Assembly: GCA_947307055.1 (NCBI GenBank)
Contig: CAMZHX010000002.1
Coordinates: forward strand, 1-64,000
From: an uncultured Selenomonadales bacterium
Lineage (GTDB): Bacteria; Bacillota; Negativicutes; Selenomonadales; Selenomonadaceae
Direction of reading: 5' to 3'
DNA length: 64,000 nt
Each line of letters begins with the position of its first letter. Position 1 is the stretch's first letter. The notes below the pieces were generated by a model. The model saw only the letters and a list, made by a program, of their open reading frames with translations, was not told the origin of the DNA and did no database searches. The position numbers were made by a program, and so were the translations under genes. Positions 25,277 to 34,028 of the stretch are shown here, piece after piece.

Positions 25277-26031
25277 AAATTCGCCGCCTCTAATAATTCT
25301 CGCGTGTAAAGTTCTTGCGGAGCATTAAAAATTTGATTTTTGGTGCCGAATTCTATTTGCGAGCCGTTTTTTATGATTAAAACCTTATCCGCCATGAATT
25401 TTGCTATTTTTAGGTCGTGAGTGACCAAAATTATCGATATTTTGAGCCGCTCGCGCAGTTTTAGCAATTCTTTTACGACGCCCGCTTGGGTTACTATATC
25501 GAGTGCTGAAGTTGGTTCGTCGGCGAGCAAAAGTTTTGGTTCAAGGATAGTTGCGGCTAAAATTCCTGCCCTTTGCGCCATTCCGCCCGATAATTTGAAT
25601 GGATATTCCTCCAAAATTTCGGGTTTTAGGTTGATTTTGAGCATAATTTCTTCTGCGCGGGCAATAAAATCATTTTTCGACCAATCGCGATGAGATTTTA
25701 CGCTTTCAAAGATTTGTTCACCAATTTTTCTTATCGGGCAGAACGATGCACCCGCATTTTGAAAAATATATCCGATTGAATCGCCCGAAATTTTTCTGCG
25801 TTCGCTGTCCGGTAGATTCGTAATTTCTTTTCCGTCGAAAAAAATTTGCCCGTCGATGATATTTCCGCCTTTTCCGAGTAATCCGCCTATCGATTTTAAA
25901 ATTGTCGACTTGCCAGAGCCACTTTCGCCCGCAATAACTAAAATTTCGCCCTTTTCGACCGAAAAATTTACATCGCGGACGATTTTTTTGCCGTAATAAG
26001 CAACGGATAAATCCTCAACTTGCAAAATCAT
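25273..26031 (-). CDS. Nickel/oligopeptide-type ABC transporter ATPase, first subunit
   Basis: The 252-residue protein is of the OppD/NikD type: Walker A AGESGSGKSTILKS, YIFQNAGASFCPIRK, signature KLSGGMAQRAGILA and Walker B LLLADEPTSALD, then the H-loop LVTHDLK. Its start overlaps the end of the substrate-binding protein gene by 4 bases and its end overlaps the next ATPase, giving a translationally coupled series. The DPP/OPP C-terminal domain is absent, again as in nickel importers. Confidence 0.88.
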   Translation of the reverse strand: MILQVEDLSVAYYGKKIVRDVNFSVEKGEILVIAGESGSGKSTILKSIGGLLGKGGNIIDGQIFFDGKEITNLPDSERRKISGDSIGYIFQNAGASFCPIRKIGEQIFESVKSHRDWSKNDFIARAEEIMLKINLKPEILEEYPFKLSGGMAQRAGILAATILEPKLLLADEPTSALDIVTQAGVVKELLKLRERLKISIILVTHDLKIAKFMADKVLIIKNGSQIEFGTKNQIFNAPQELYTRELLEAANL

Positions 26032-27560
26032 TTTTTATCTAGCTCCGCAGTTATTTCGTAATAATCGGACGGGTGCGCGCTAAAACCTTCAATATTTGGC
26101 TTCATAACAAAGGACATGCGCAAATGCGAGGCGTAAATCAATGCGCAATCGTCTAAAATTTGTTGAGACATTTTAATTGCAATTTCAGAGCGTTTATTCG
26201 CGCCAAAAGTGTTATGCAATTCGTTTTCGAGCGCGGAAATTTGTTCGCTGTCGTAAAAACCTGCGTTATCGACCGCATTTGGCACGATATGACTTGTAAA
26301 ATAATATTCGGGGTCGCCCGTCGGAGCCGTCACGATAGCTTTGCTGAAAATATCGTACTCGCCATTTTTGAGGAAGGTTTTATAGTTATCAGTGGCGTTT
26401 ACGTTGAGTTTTACGCCGATTTTTTTTAGATTTGCCTGCGCGGACTCGGCAAGTAGCGGTAATTCTTGCCGTGAAGTGTAAGTTAGCCAATTTAATTCGA
26501 GATTTTTGCCGTTTTTATCGACGAAGCCGTCATTATCTGAATCAATCCAGCCAGAATCGGCTAAAAGTTTTTTCGCGGCGTCGAGGTCATAGGTAATAGG
26601 TTGGAAATTTTTATCGCCGAAAGTCAAATTCGCGGGAAAAGGAGAAATAGCCGGCGAGCCATTGCCATTGAGCAGGACTTTGCAGAAATTTTCCTTGTCA
26701 ATCGCCATAGAAATCGCTTTTCGGACGTTTAAATCCTGCAAAATGGGATTTTTGAAGTTAAATGCTGCTTGATAGACGCGGGAAGTGTTGACTTGCGAAA
26801 TTTTATAATTATCATTCTGGAAAAGTTGCAAGCTAGAATAGGGCAAACCTTGCACGGCGTCAAGCTCGCCATTTTGCATAGCCATTGTCAAAGTATCGCC
26901 GTCAGTAATGCTTTTTACGGTAATTTTATCGATTTTCGGCTTAACAATTCCCCAATAATTATCGTTTTTAACTAAATCAATTTGCGTATCAGTAACTTTT
27001 ACGGCTTTATAAGGTCCGGTGCCAACAACAATTCCATTTTTTACGCCCTCATCAACATCGATAATGCAACCGTATGGGTCGGACAAATAATTTAATAGCG
27101 CGGGCATTTTTTCAGCGGATTTAATCGTCACGAATTGCCCGTCGGCTTCAATCGAAGAAATTTTCAAATCGCGAGGTGCGCGGTCGTGATTGGCAATCAA
27201 AGCTTCCAGACATTTTTTAACCGCCGCGCCGTCAACTTTCTTGCCGTTGGAAAAGGTTGCGGCGTCATTGATTTTGATTTTTACTGTGAATTCGTCGACC
27301 TGCTCGAAACTTTCTGCAAGCCATGGCTCAAGCTCCATATGCTCATTGAATTTGAAAAGCGTTTCGCCAATTCCGTAGCGCAACGTCGACCAGCCACTAT
27401 AACTTTCGTGCGGATTAGTGCCGACGTTCTCCATAGCCACGCCATAAGCGATCGTGCCATAAGTAAAAGTTTTTTCGCCCGTTGGAACGGATTTTTTATC
27501 ATTTCCGCAACCGGTCAGCAAAAAAATCGCCGCGAAGACCATTAAAAGGAATTTTTTCAT
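26028..27560 (-). CDS. Solute-binding lipoprotein of the nickel/peptide ABC importer
   Basis: The 510-residue protein has a lipoprotein signal (MKKFLLMVFAAIFLLTGCGN) and the SBP_bac_5 fold with segments such as LRYGIGETLFKFNEHMELEP, TFSNGKKVDGAAVKKCLEAL, GTGPYKAVK and VRKAISMAIDKENFCKVLL. It binds the substrate outside the membrane and delivers it to the permeases. The family includes NikA, CntA and peptide binders. By operon setting and ATPase type, nickel or a metal-chelator complex is the most likely substrate, but no residue proves it. It lies directly upstream of the two ATPases. Confidence 0.87.
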   Translation of the reverse strand: MKKFLLMVFAAIFLLTGCGNDKKSVPTGEKTFTYGTIAYGVAMENVGTNPHESYSGWSTLRYGIGETLFKFNEHMELEPWLAESFEQVDEFTVKIKINDAATFSNGKKVDGAAVKKCLEALIANHDRAPRDLKISSIEADGQFVTIKSAEKMPALLNYLSDPYGCIIDVDEGVKNGIVVGTGPYKAVKVTDTQIDLVKNDNYWGIVKPKIDKITVKSITDGDTLTMAMQNGELDAVQGLPYSSLQLFQNDNYKISQVNTSRVYQAAFNFKNPILQDLNVRKAISMAIDKENFCKVLLNGNGSPAISPFPANLTFGDKNFQPITYDLDAAKKLLADSGWIDSDNDGFVDKNGKNLELNWLTYTSRQELPLLAESAQANLKKIGVKLNVNATDNYKTFLKNGEYDIFSKAIVTAPTGDPEYYFTSHIVPNAVDNAGFYDSEQISALENELHNTFGANKRSEIAIKMSQQILDDCALIYASHLRMSFVMKPNIEGFSAHPSDYYEITAELDKK

Positions 27561-27561
27561 A

Positions 27562-27942
27562 TCAATACCCCCAAGTTAATAATTTCCACGTTCCGTCGCT
27601 GTAAAGTCCGAAGTACCACGACCAATTTTTATAATCGCTATCGTAATTCCATGCGGAAATTTCTCCGTTATCGGGCGGCGAATGAAAATCGCTGTAAAAG
27701 ACCATGCACGCCGAAAAATTTTTCTCGAAGCCGCGACCTTCAGCCAATTCGTTCATGTAAGCAATATTTTCAGCGTTGTTGAGCTCGTCGCCGCCGTACC
27801 AAATTTTTAGTGGCGTACATTTCCATTCGCGCAATTTTTGATTGATAGTTTCGACCGCAAAAGTTGAATCCTCGTAAGAAATTGCCTCGACTTGCGCGTT
27901 CATAATCAACAGGACAATCAAAACCGTTAAAAATTTTTTCAT
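27562..27942 (-). CDS. Small secreted protein within the importer operon
   Basis: The 126-residue protein begins with a signal peptide (MKKFLTVLIVLLIMNAQVEA). The mature part is acidic and aromatic-rich (NYDSDYKNWSWYFGLYSDGT) with no Cys at the signal end, so it is exported, not lipid-anchored. I recognise no family. It lies one base before the binding-protein gene and 83 bases after the leucine-rich-repeat gene, separated from the latter by a terminator. It may therefore start the downstream transcript (27942 to 23892). Confidence 0.72.
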   Translation of the reverse strand: MKKFLTVLIVLLIMNAQVEAISYEDSTFAVETINQKLREWKCTPLKIWYGGDELNNAENIAYMNELAEGRGFEKNFSACMVFYSDFHSPPDNGEISAWNYDSDYKNWSWYFGLYSDGTWKLLTWGY

Positions 27943-27988
27943 GGTGCCGCCTCCTTTGAAAGCATTTTATATTAGTGCGCCAAAAAAA

Positions 27989-28009
27989 ATAAGCCCCGCA
28001 AGGGGATTA
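27989..28009 (-). terminator. Terminator after the leucine-rich-repeat gene
   Basis: On the minus strand AATCCCC pairs with GGGGCTT across TTGC and is followed by a run of T. It splits the importer locus into two transcripts unless it is read through. Confidence 0.8.
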
Positions 28010-28025
28010 GGATTGATAAAATTTT

Positions 28026-29018
28026 CTAAACAAATTTGATTTGTACATCGCGACCCGACTGCCAGAGCCACTCAAAAAATCTTCTGCTCGGAATAATTCC
28101 GCACTCAATCTTAATGGCTTTGAAATTTTTCTCGACAATGTTCCATGATTCGTAGCCCGTCGAAAAGTCAGCGTCAGCTTTCGCGGCAGGATTCTTCTTG
28201 ATAACTAAAATTCCGCGTTCGAGACTCCAAATAACATTTTTGCCGCCGTCAATCGTCCGCTCCCCGCAATGAGAAATCGTAAAAGCCATATCACCGATTG
28301 TCTTGACGCTCGCGGGAATTGTCACGTGCTCCAAGCGCAAAATATTGCTGAATGCGTTCGCTGAAATCTCCTTGACGCCGTCCTCTATGACGATTCTTTG
28401 AACGGTTTTAAGATAATCATGCCACGGCGGCGTTTCTTTGGAGTAATCTTTTATCTTGTCCGTGCCGCCGACTGTCAGCTTTATATTTTCCACTTTCCAC
28501 GTCGGAATTTTGGGAGTTACGGGAATAAGTTCCGCATTATTGCCCATTGCCAATTTACTTTCAAAGCCCGAACACGCTCGATAATAAATTCTTCTGAGGC
28601 TGGTACAACGATTGAAAACATCATCTCCAATTTCGGTTACGTTTTCGGGAATTGTTATCGTCGTCAAACTCTTGCAACTCTCGAAAGCGTAGCTACCAAT
28701 CTCGGTGACGCCGTCGGGGATTGTTATCGTCGTCAAGCTCTCGCACAGGTAGAAAGCAAGATCGCCAATATAAGTCACGCTGTCAGGAAGTTTTATCGTC
28801 GTCAAGCTCTCGCACCAGTAGAAAGCAAAGTCGCCAATGGAAGTAACACCTTCGCCAATAATAACCTTCTTGATTGATTTATGCTGATTGTGCCACGGAG
28901 CATCTTTTTGTTTTTCGTCATCATAATCATAACTTTCCATGTAACCTTCGCCGCTGATTGTAAGCGTGCCGTTCTCGAATGTCCAAGTTAAATTGTCGCC
29001 GCAAGTGCCGCTTGCCAT
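28026..29018 (-). CDS. BspA-type leucine-rich-repeat protein
   Basis: The 330-residue protein has several LRR_5 units of the form SVTYIGDLAFYLCESLTTI, GVTEIGSYAFESCKSLTTI and NVTEIGDDVFNRCTSLRRI, with a further separated set (GVKEISANAFSNILRLEHV). Such repeats mediate protein or surface binding in gut and oral bacteria. There is no signal peptide (it starts MASGTCGDNLTWTFENGT), so it may be cytoplasmic or exported by an unknown route. The opening half-repeat TWTFENGTLTISGEG recurs later in altered form (NVIWSLERGILVIKK). It interrupts an ABC importer locus and has its own terminator. Confidence 0.85.
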   Translation of the reverse strand: MASGTCGDNLTWTFENGTLTISGEGYMESYDYDDEKQKDAPWHNQHKSIKKVIIGEGVTSIGDFAFYWCESLTTIKLPDSVTYIGDLAFYLCESLTTITIPDGVTEIGSYAFESCKSLTTITIPENVTEIGDDVFNRCTSLRRIYYRACSGFESKLAMGNNAELIPVTPKIPTWKVENIKLTVGGTDKIKDYSKETPPWHDYLKTVQRIVIEDGVKEISANAFSNILRLEHVTIPASVKTIGDMAFTISHCGERTIDGGKNVIWSLERGILVIKKNPAAKADADFSTGYESWNIVEKNFKAIKIECGIIPSRRFFEWLWQSGRDVQIKFV

Positions 29019-29073
29019 TCAATCGCCTCCTAAAAATTTGTCGGAGATATTTTAACTTGTCCGCGCAGATTTA

Positions 29074-29868
29074 TCAACGTTGCCCGCCCAAAACGTCGCG
29101 CAAATTATCGCCCAAAAGATTGAACGTCGCGACCGTTATGAAAATCGCGGTGCCTGGTGCGAGAATCACCCAAGGCGCAGTTTGTAGCATTGAGCGGCCG
29201 TTATTCATCATTGCGCCCCATTCGGCGGTCGGTGGCATTGCTCCTAAGCCCAAAAACGATAGCCCTGCCAATTCCATTATGATTGTCCCGATATCCAAAG
29301 CCGCTGTGACTAAAATTGGTCCCGCGATGTTCGGGAAGACGTGCGCGAACAAAATTTGCACGGAACTTGAACCCGACATTTTCACCGCGTCGAAATAAGT
29401 CATTGAACGTATCGACAAGACCAGCCCGCGAGCAATTCTGGCATACTTCGGCCAACCGATTACAGCTAGAGCCGCCGCCGCGTTCAAAAGCCCGCCGCCT
29501 AATGCCCCAGCCGCCGCGATTGCGAAAACCATTTGCGGGAACGCTAAAAATATATCCGACAGTCTCATCAAAAAAGTATCGAGCCGCCCGCCACTATAGC
29601 CGCAAATCGCGCCGATTACACTGCCCACAGTCGAAATTGTCGCGAGCAATAACAGCGACGCGCATAAAGTCGTTTGCGAGCCGACGATAACTCTTGATAA
29701 AACGTCGCGCCCGTAACGGTCTGTGCCCAAAAGATTTGTCGAGTTCGGCGGAGTAAGTGCTCCTTCCAAATCTTGGACGTATGGGTCATAAGGCGTCAAG
29801 AAGTCCGCGAACACTGCAATAAAAATCAAAGTTCCTGCCGCCGCAAAGTATGGAGTTAAACTTTTCAT
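29074..29868 (-). CDS. Nickel/peptide-type ABC permease, C subunit
   Basis: The 264-residue permease has the NikC/DppC pattern: PNSTNLLGTDRYGRDVLSRV near the start, then about five membrane helices and the EAA-type loop around LVLSIRSMTYFDAVKMSGSS. It carries substrate through the membrane with the NikB-type partner encoded just upstream (4-base overlap). Its closest functional partners, the binding protein and ATPases, lie further downstream beyond the inserted repeat-protein gene. Confidence 0.9.
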   Translation of the reverse strand: MKSLTPYFAAAGTLIFIAVFADFLTPYDPYVQDLEGALTPPNSTNLLGTDRYGRDVLSRVIVGSQTTLCASLLLLATISTVGSVIGAICGYSGGRLDTFLMRLSDIFLAFPQMVFAIAAAGALGGGLLNAAAALAVIGWPKYARIARGLVLSIRSMTYFDAVKMSGSSSVQILFAHVFPNIAGPILVTAALDIGTIIMELAGLSFLGLGAMPPTAEWGAMMNNGRSMLQTAPWVILAPGTAIFITVATFNLLGDNLRDVLGGQR

Positions 29869-30788
29869 GACGCCTCACCATATCTGATACGCGGGTCGAG
29901 CCAATAATACAGCAAATCCGCCGCAAGATTTATCATCACGTAGATTATCGCCATCCACACGACGTAAGCTTGAATCAGCGGATAATCGCGCATTAAAATT
30001 GCATCGACCGCCATTTTCCCGACGCCGTCCCACATAAAAATTGTCTCGACAATCGCAGTGCCGCCCAGGAGCGAGCCCATTGACAGCGCAAGCAAAGTTA
30101 TAATCATAATCAGCGTCGAGCGCAGGACACTTTTTGTCAAGATTGTAAATTCCGGGACGCCGCGACTCCTTGCGCCCATAACATACGGCTTGTCGAGTTC
30201 TTCGAGGACGACCGCGCGAATTTGCCTTGTGTACTTCGCCCCCATTGCGATTGCGAGTGTCAGCGCGGGCATAATCACGCTTTGACCGATTATCGGCAGA
30301 AGATTCAATTTAAGCGCGAGGAAATAGATTAGGAGTAGACCGACGAAAAAATTTGGCATTGAGTTGCCGATAAAACTTAGCGTTCTGATAAAATAATCGA
30401 GCGGGCGATTTTGATTGACGGCGGCGAGAATTCCGAGCGGGATTGCGAAAAAAATTGTCAGCAGAATTGACACGAGCATTAGTTCAATCGTCGCGGGCAA
30501 TTTGTCAGCAAAAGTTTCAAATACCTCCTTGCCGCTGATAAACGAACGCCCCATATCGCCCGTCAAAACTCCGCCGAGCCAATTTGCGTACTGAATCAAA
30601 AATGGTTGGTCAAGTCCGAGTTCGGCGCGTTTAGCGGCTTTGATTTCTTCCGAAACGCTACCCGATTGCTCATAAATTATGTCGACGGCGTCAACTGCAG
30701 CGAATTGCATCATGCCGAAAGTCAGAAATGTTATCCCGAACAGAATCGGCACCAGTTGCACGAGCCGCGCTAAAAAATATTTCTTCAT
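29865..30788 (-). CDS. Nickel/peptide-type ABC permease, B subunit
   Basis: The 307-residue permease starts MKKYFLARLVQLVPILFGIT, the typical NikB/DppB opening, and has the conserved segments LGLDQPFLIQYANWL, DMGRSF and the EAA loop YVMGARSRGVPEFTILTKSV. It forms the membrane channel with the C subunit. It is the first gene of the importer locus. Its promoter should lie in 30789-30820, next to the terminator of the upstream unit. Confidence 0.9.
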   Translation of the reverse strand: MKKYFLARLVQLVPILFGITFLTFGMMQFAAVDAVDIIYEQSGSVSEEIKAAKRAELGLDQPFLIQYANWLGGVLTGDMGRSFISGKEVFETFADKLPATIELMLVSILLTIFFAIPLGILAAVNQNRPLDYFIRTLSFIGNSMPNFFVGLLLIYFLALKLNLLPIIGQSVIMPALTLAIAMGAKYTRQIRAVVLEELDKPYVMGARSRGVPEFTILTKSVLRSTLIMIITLLALSMGSLLGGTAIVETIFMWDGVGKMAVDAILMRDYPLIQAYVVWMAIIYVMINLAADLLYYWLDPRIRYGEAS

Positions 30789-30821
30789 GGCGCGATTGTA
30801 ACCTAACTGCGCAAAAAAAAT

Positions 30822-30848
30822 AAGCCCCGTATAGGGATTGGGGCTTGC
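30822..30848 (-). terminator. Terminator of the 31736-30864 gene pair
   Basis: On the minus strand AAGCCCC pairs with GGGGCTT around a ~10-base loop and is followed by ATTTTTTTT. Confidence 0.82.
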
Positions 30849-30863
30849 AAAATTTGTGAGCGA

Positions 30864-31373
30864 TTATTTCTTTTCAACTTCGATGTCGATAGTTTTTTCG
30901 GACGCGGTAGGAATATCGGTGGGCGCAGCGAGCAATTTAGCTTCTTCGGCCTCTTTGTACTCCTCAAGCTTTTTATCCTTCTGAAGGACTTCGTCGTCTT
31001 TAGACTTAGGCTTTTCAATCGGGAAGGTGATAGTCTTCAAAGCCTGAATGGTCTTCCACGTCCCCGCCTCCAAAAGGGTAGCGTCGCGCAAATCGCTTTC
31101 GTTGGCGCACTTATGCCATTTGCCTTCGATGTCCTGGAAATACATTTCAAATTCAAGTTGAAAATGTTTTTCGTCAGCGTACTTGATATGGAATTTGCCC
31201 GCGCTGTAGGTGAGCCCGTTTTTTTCGTACTTTTTAATGGTATCGTCGAGGCGCGGCGAAACGACTTCCGAAATTTTTTCAAGCGTCATATCGGGGCGGA
31301 GCAGGTCGACGAAGAAATTTTTAGCGGCCTCGACCAAATCGGCGACCATTTCGATTTTCTTTTCCAATGCCAT
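30864..31373 (-). CDS. Hypothetical protein, 169 residues
   Basis: The protein begins MALEKKIEMVADLVEAAKNF and contains a middle part that looks like a small alpha/beta domain (YSAGKFHIKYADEKHFQLEF). The C-terminus is charged and low-complexity (DEVLQKDKKLEEYKEAEEAK). There is no signal peptide. I do not recognise a family. It lies 15 bases after the 115-residue gene and is followed by a terminator, so the two form a pair. Confidence 0.7.
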   Translation of the reverse strand: MALEKKIEMVADLVEAAKNFFVDLLRPDMTLEKISEVVSPRLDDTIKKYEKNGLTYSAGKFHIKYADEKHFQLEFEMYFQDIEGKWHKCANESDLRDATLLEAGTWKTIQALKTITFPIEKPKSKDDEVLQKDKKLEEYKEAEEAKLLAAPTDIPTASEKTIDIEVEKK

Positions 31374-31388
31374 TTCAATTCACCTCGC

Positions 31389-31736
31389 TCAAACGCTAAG
31401 CTCAAGTTCTTTTTCGTAACGGGCGGTAACGTCGCTTTCTTTGGCGGTCAAGCCCTCTTTAGCCCACGCGGGCACTTCGGATTCGTCGATTTCGCGGACG
31501 GTCGTTTTCTCGACCCATTTGCCATTCTCTTTGTAGTAAAGTCTATGGACGAGCCGCATGACGTTGCCTTCGACGCTGGAGAAAAGTTTCGCGGCATAAT
31601 CAACAATGCCAGTTTCTTTGAGCGCGGTTTGGAGCTTCGGCAGGAATTCTTTGAGCCAGCCTTCAATCTCTTGCCAATTCGCTACGACCAAATAGCCGCC
31701 GACGAGTGCTCCCAAGCCAATCAAAATCGGAATCAT
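31389..31736 (-). CDS. Hypothetical membrane-anchored protein, 115 residues
   Basis: An N-terminal membrane segment (MIPILIGLGALVGGYLVVAN) is followed by a soluble part with a domain around VMRLVHRLYYKENGKWVEKT. This part resembles the middle of the next gene's product (both have a strand, then a KENGKW- or IEGKWHK-type turn), so the two may share a fold. It would be anchored in the inner membrane facing the cytoplasm. No family is recognised. Confidence 0.68.
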   Translation of the reverse strand: MIPILIGLGALVGGYLVVANWQEIEGWLKEFLPKLQTALKETGIVDYAAKLFSSVEGNVMRLVHRLYYKENGKWVEKTTVREIDESEVPAWAKEGLTAKESDVTARYEKELELSV

Positions 31737-32003
31737 TTTGCAATCACTCCCATTAAAAATTTGTGCTTATTCTAAACCAAAATTTTCAATACGTCAAAGG
31801 GTCTTCGCTTTATCTGTACAGAAATTAATTTTCAAATTTCAGTCATCAACGACGATATGCTAACAACAGCGAGCGACAAGGATAAAGCTGTTGACATAAA
31901 TTCAACCGTCAATTATTATACGTCGGACGGAATCACTGACCTTCATTTAATATCAAAGGCACAACTCAAACCGTCAGCGACTTAGTTAAATAAAATTGAA
32001 TAT
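31737..32003. other. Intergenic stretch with a possible gene remnant
   Basis: Around 31846-31987 the plus strand is open and reads INDDMLTTASDKDKAVDINS and onward to SAT-stop, with no start codon or ribosome-binding site. It may be the tail of a lost gene. The promoter of the thiamine operon should lie near the end of this stretch. Confidence 0.35.
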
Positions 32004-32086
32004 TGGGGGAGCTTGCAGACAGGCTGAGAGGAAGTTAGGCACTTCGACCCGCGAACCTGATTCGGATAATGCCGACGTAGGAAAGA
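32004..32086 (+). ncRNA. TPP riboswitch (THI element)
   Basis: The core motifs are present in order: ACAGGCTGAGAGG, then CGAACCTGATTCGGATAATG and CGACGTAGGAAAG. They form the pyrimidine- and pyrophosphate-sensing arms of the TPP aptamer. It lies ahead of thiW and thiC. Binding of thiamine pyrophosphate should favour the terminator that follows, switching the operon off when the vitamin is abundant. Confidence 0.96.
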
Positions 32087-32098
32087 ATTTGAATTAAA

Positions 32099-32140
32099 AG
32101 GGAAGGCTTCCGAATTTGGAGACCTTCCCTTAAATTTTTT
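32099..32140 (+). terminator. Riboswitch-controlled terminator
   Basis: GGGAAGG (32100-32106) pairs with CCTTCCC (32123-32129), followed by TTAAATTTTTT. It lies between the TPP aptamer and the thiW ribosome-binding site, so control is by transcription attenuation. Confidence 0.85.
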
Positions 32141-32152
32141 GGAGGTGGCTTT

Positions 32153-32641
32153 ATGCACGATTCGACGAAACGATTGACATTGGCGGCGGTCTTGACGGCA
32201 ATAGCGGTCGTCGGCAGTTTTTTATCCTTCCCGATTCTTGGCAGTCGTTGCGCGCCAGTTCAACACATGGTCAACGTCTTTTGCGCAGTGCTCTTAGGCT
32301 GGCGATACGGATTGGGCGCGGCGTTTACAGCGAGTTTGCTTAGAAATCTTTTGGGCTTGGGTACAATCTTTGCATTTCCAGGAAGTATGTTCGGAGCATT
32401 TTTAAGCGGTATCGTCTACGCACGGACGAAAAATATTTTGCTGACGGTTTTGGCGGAGGCGGTTGGCACAGGGATAATCGGCGGGCTTGCGGCGTACCCG
32501 ATAGCAATATTTATTCTGGGACAAAACGCAGGCGACGTGGCGTTTTATTTCTACGTCACACCGTTTTTAATATCGACAGTCTGCGGCGCGATTTTAGCGG
32601 GGATTGTCGTCAAACAGTTCAAAAAATTTTTGGAGGGATAA
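32153..32641 (+). CDS. thiW: ThiW, S component of a thiamine-precursor ECF importer
   Basis: The 162-residue membrane protein has the TPP-regulated ThiW pattern: RLTLAAVLTAIAVVGSFLSF, PVQHMVNVFCAVLLGWRYG and about five helices. It captures the thiazole precursor of thiamine and works with a shared ECF module encoded elsewhere. It follows the TPP riboswitch, with GGAGG seven bases before the ATG, and lies three bases from thiC. The setting strongly supports the assignment. Confidence 0.92.
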   Translation: MHDSTKRLTLAAVLTAIAVVGSFLSFPILGSRCAPVQHMVNVFCAVLLGWRYGLGAAFTASLLRNLLGLGTIFAFPGSMFGAFLSGIVYARTKNILLTVLAEAVGTGIIGGLAAYPIAIFILGQNAGDVAFYFYVTPFLISTVCGAILAGIVVKQFKKFLEG

Positions 32642-32644
32642 GTT

Positions 32645-33952
32645 ATGGCAACACAAATGCAAATGGCTCGTGAGGGGAAAATCTCTGACGCAATGAAAAT
32701 CGTAGCGGAGGCGGAGAAAATCCCCGTCGAAAAAATTCGCGAGGGCGTCGCGCAAGGCGTCATTGCAATCTGCGCTAATGTAAATCATAAAAATTTAAAA
32801 CCGTGCGGAGTGGGCGCGGGTCTTCGCACGAAAGTAAACGCCAATATCGGCACAAGCTCAACCTTCCCCGACATCGCGCCCGAACTTTTGAAACTGGACG
32901 AGGCAATTAAATGCGGTGCGGATTCTGTAATGGATTTGAGCACGGGCAATAACATTGACCTTTCGCGGCGGAAAATTATTGAGCACTCGTCGATAATGGT
33001 CGGCACGGTTCCGATTTATCAGGCGACGGTCGAGGCGATTAAAAATCACGGCGCGATTGTCGCGATGACTGAAGATGATTTGCTCCGGACGATTGAGGCG
33101 CAAGCTAAGGACGGCGCGGACTTTATGACGTTGCATTGTGGAGTAACGCGCTCGGCTATTGAAAAACTCCGGACGCAACGTCGCGAAATGGATATAGTAA
33201 GTCGCGGCGGAAGTTTCATCGCGGGCTGGATTCTCCACAACGAAAAAGAAAATCCGCTCTTTGAACGCTACGACGATATTTTGGACATCTGCGCCAAACA
33301 CGACGTGACGATAAGTCTTGGTGACGGCATGAGACCTGGTTGCATAGCCGACGCGACCGACCGCGCTCAACTTACCGAGCTGATAACTTTAGGCGATTTG
33401 GTAGACCGCGCTTGGCGACGCGGCGTGCAAGTTATGGTTGAGGGGCCCGGCCATGTTCCCTACGACCAGATTGAAGCCAACATGAAATTGCAAAAGAGAC
33501 TTTGCCGCAATGCGCCGTTTTATGTTCTTGGACCGCTTGTGACGGACATTGCGCCGGGCTACGACCATATCACGGCGGCGATTGGCGGAACGTTAGCAGC
33601 GGTGAGTGGCGCGGACTTTTTGTGTTACGTGACGCCCGCCGAACATCTTTGCCTGCCGACGATTGAGGACGTGCACGACGGGGTTATTGTGTCGAGGATA
33701 GCGGCTCATGCGGCCGACTTGGTTAAGGGCGTTAAAGGTGCTCGCGATTGGGATTTGAAAATGGCGCGCGCCCGAAAAGTTTTGGATTGGGACGAGCAAT
33801 TAAGCCTTGCGATTGACCCCGACCTGGCTAGGAAAAAACGCGGCGCGAGGAATAAAGCGGGCGAGACGGCTTGCAGTATGTGCGGCGAATATTGCGCGGT
33901 TAAAATCGTCGGGAAATATTTTGATTCTCCGGTCTTCCCGTGCGTCGATTAA
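32645..33952 (+). CDS. thiC: Phosphomethylpyrimidine synthase ThiC
   Basis: The 435-residue radical-SAM enzyme converts aminoimidazole ribotide to the HMP phosphate moiety of thiamine. Diagnostic segments are NVNHKNLKPCGVGAGLRTKV, NIGTSSTFPD, MDLSTGNNID, VEGPGHVPYDQIEANM and the C-terminal Fe-S cysteines in ACSMCGEYC (410, 413, 417). It is the short form without the N-terminal domain found in longer ThiC. It is the second gene of the TPP-controlled operon. Confidence 0.97.
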   Translation: MATQMQMAREGKISDAMKIVAEAEKIPVEKIREGVAQGVIAICANVNHKNLKPCGVGAGLRTKVNANIGTSSTFPDIAPELLKLDEAIKCGADSVMDLSTGNNIDLSRRKIIEHSSIMVGTVPIYQATVEAIKNHGAIVAMTEDDLLRTIEAQAKDGADFMTLHCGVTRSAIEKLRTQRREMDIVSRGGSFIAGWILHNEKENPLFERYDDILDICAKHDVTISLGDGMRPGCIADATDRAQLTELITLGDLVDRAWRRGVQVMVEGPGHVPYDQIEANMKLQKRLCRNAPFYVLGPLVTDIAPGYDHITAAIGGTLAAVSGADFLCYVTPAEHLCLPTIEDVHDGVIVSRIAAHAADLVKGVKGARDWDLKMARARKVLDWDEQLSLAIDPDLARKKRGARNKAGETACSMCGEYCAVKIVGKYFDSPVFPCVD

Positions 33953-33968
33953 CTTTCTCAGTATCTGC

Positions 33969-34017
33969 TTGCTTTTCAACGTGCTGTTAGTTATAATCAT
34001 GAAAACACGTTGAAAAG
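33969..34017 (+). promoter_or_regulatory. Promoter embedded in a 12-base inverted repeat
   Basis: CTTTTCAACGTG (33972-33983) and CACGTTGAAAAG (34006-34017) are perfect inverted repeats around TATAAT (33992-33997), with TTGCTT 17 bases upstream as a -35. The right arm runs into the AAGGAG ribosome-binding site. A repressor operator or a translation-blocking hairpin is likely. Confidence 0.6.
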
Positions 34018-34028
34018 GAGTGGGACTT

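Noticed and set aside
31846-31987. A small protein gene upstream of the TPP riboswitch
   Set aside because: The open frame has no start codon or ribosome-binding site. It is noted only as a possible gene remnant.
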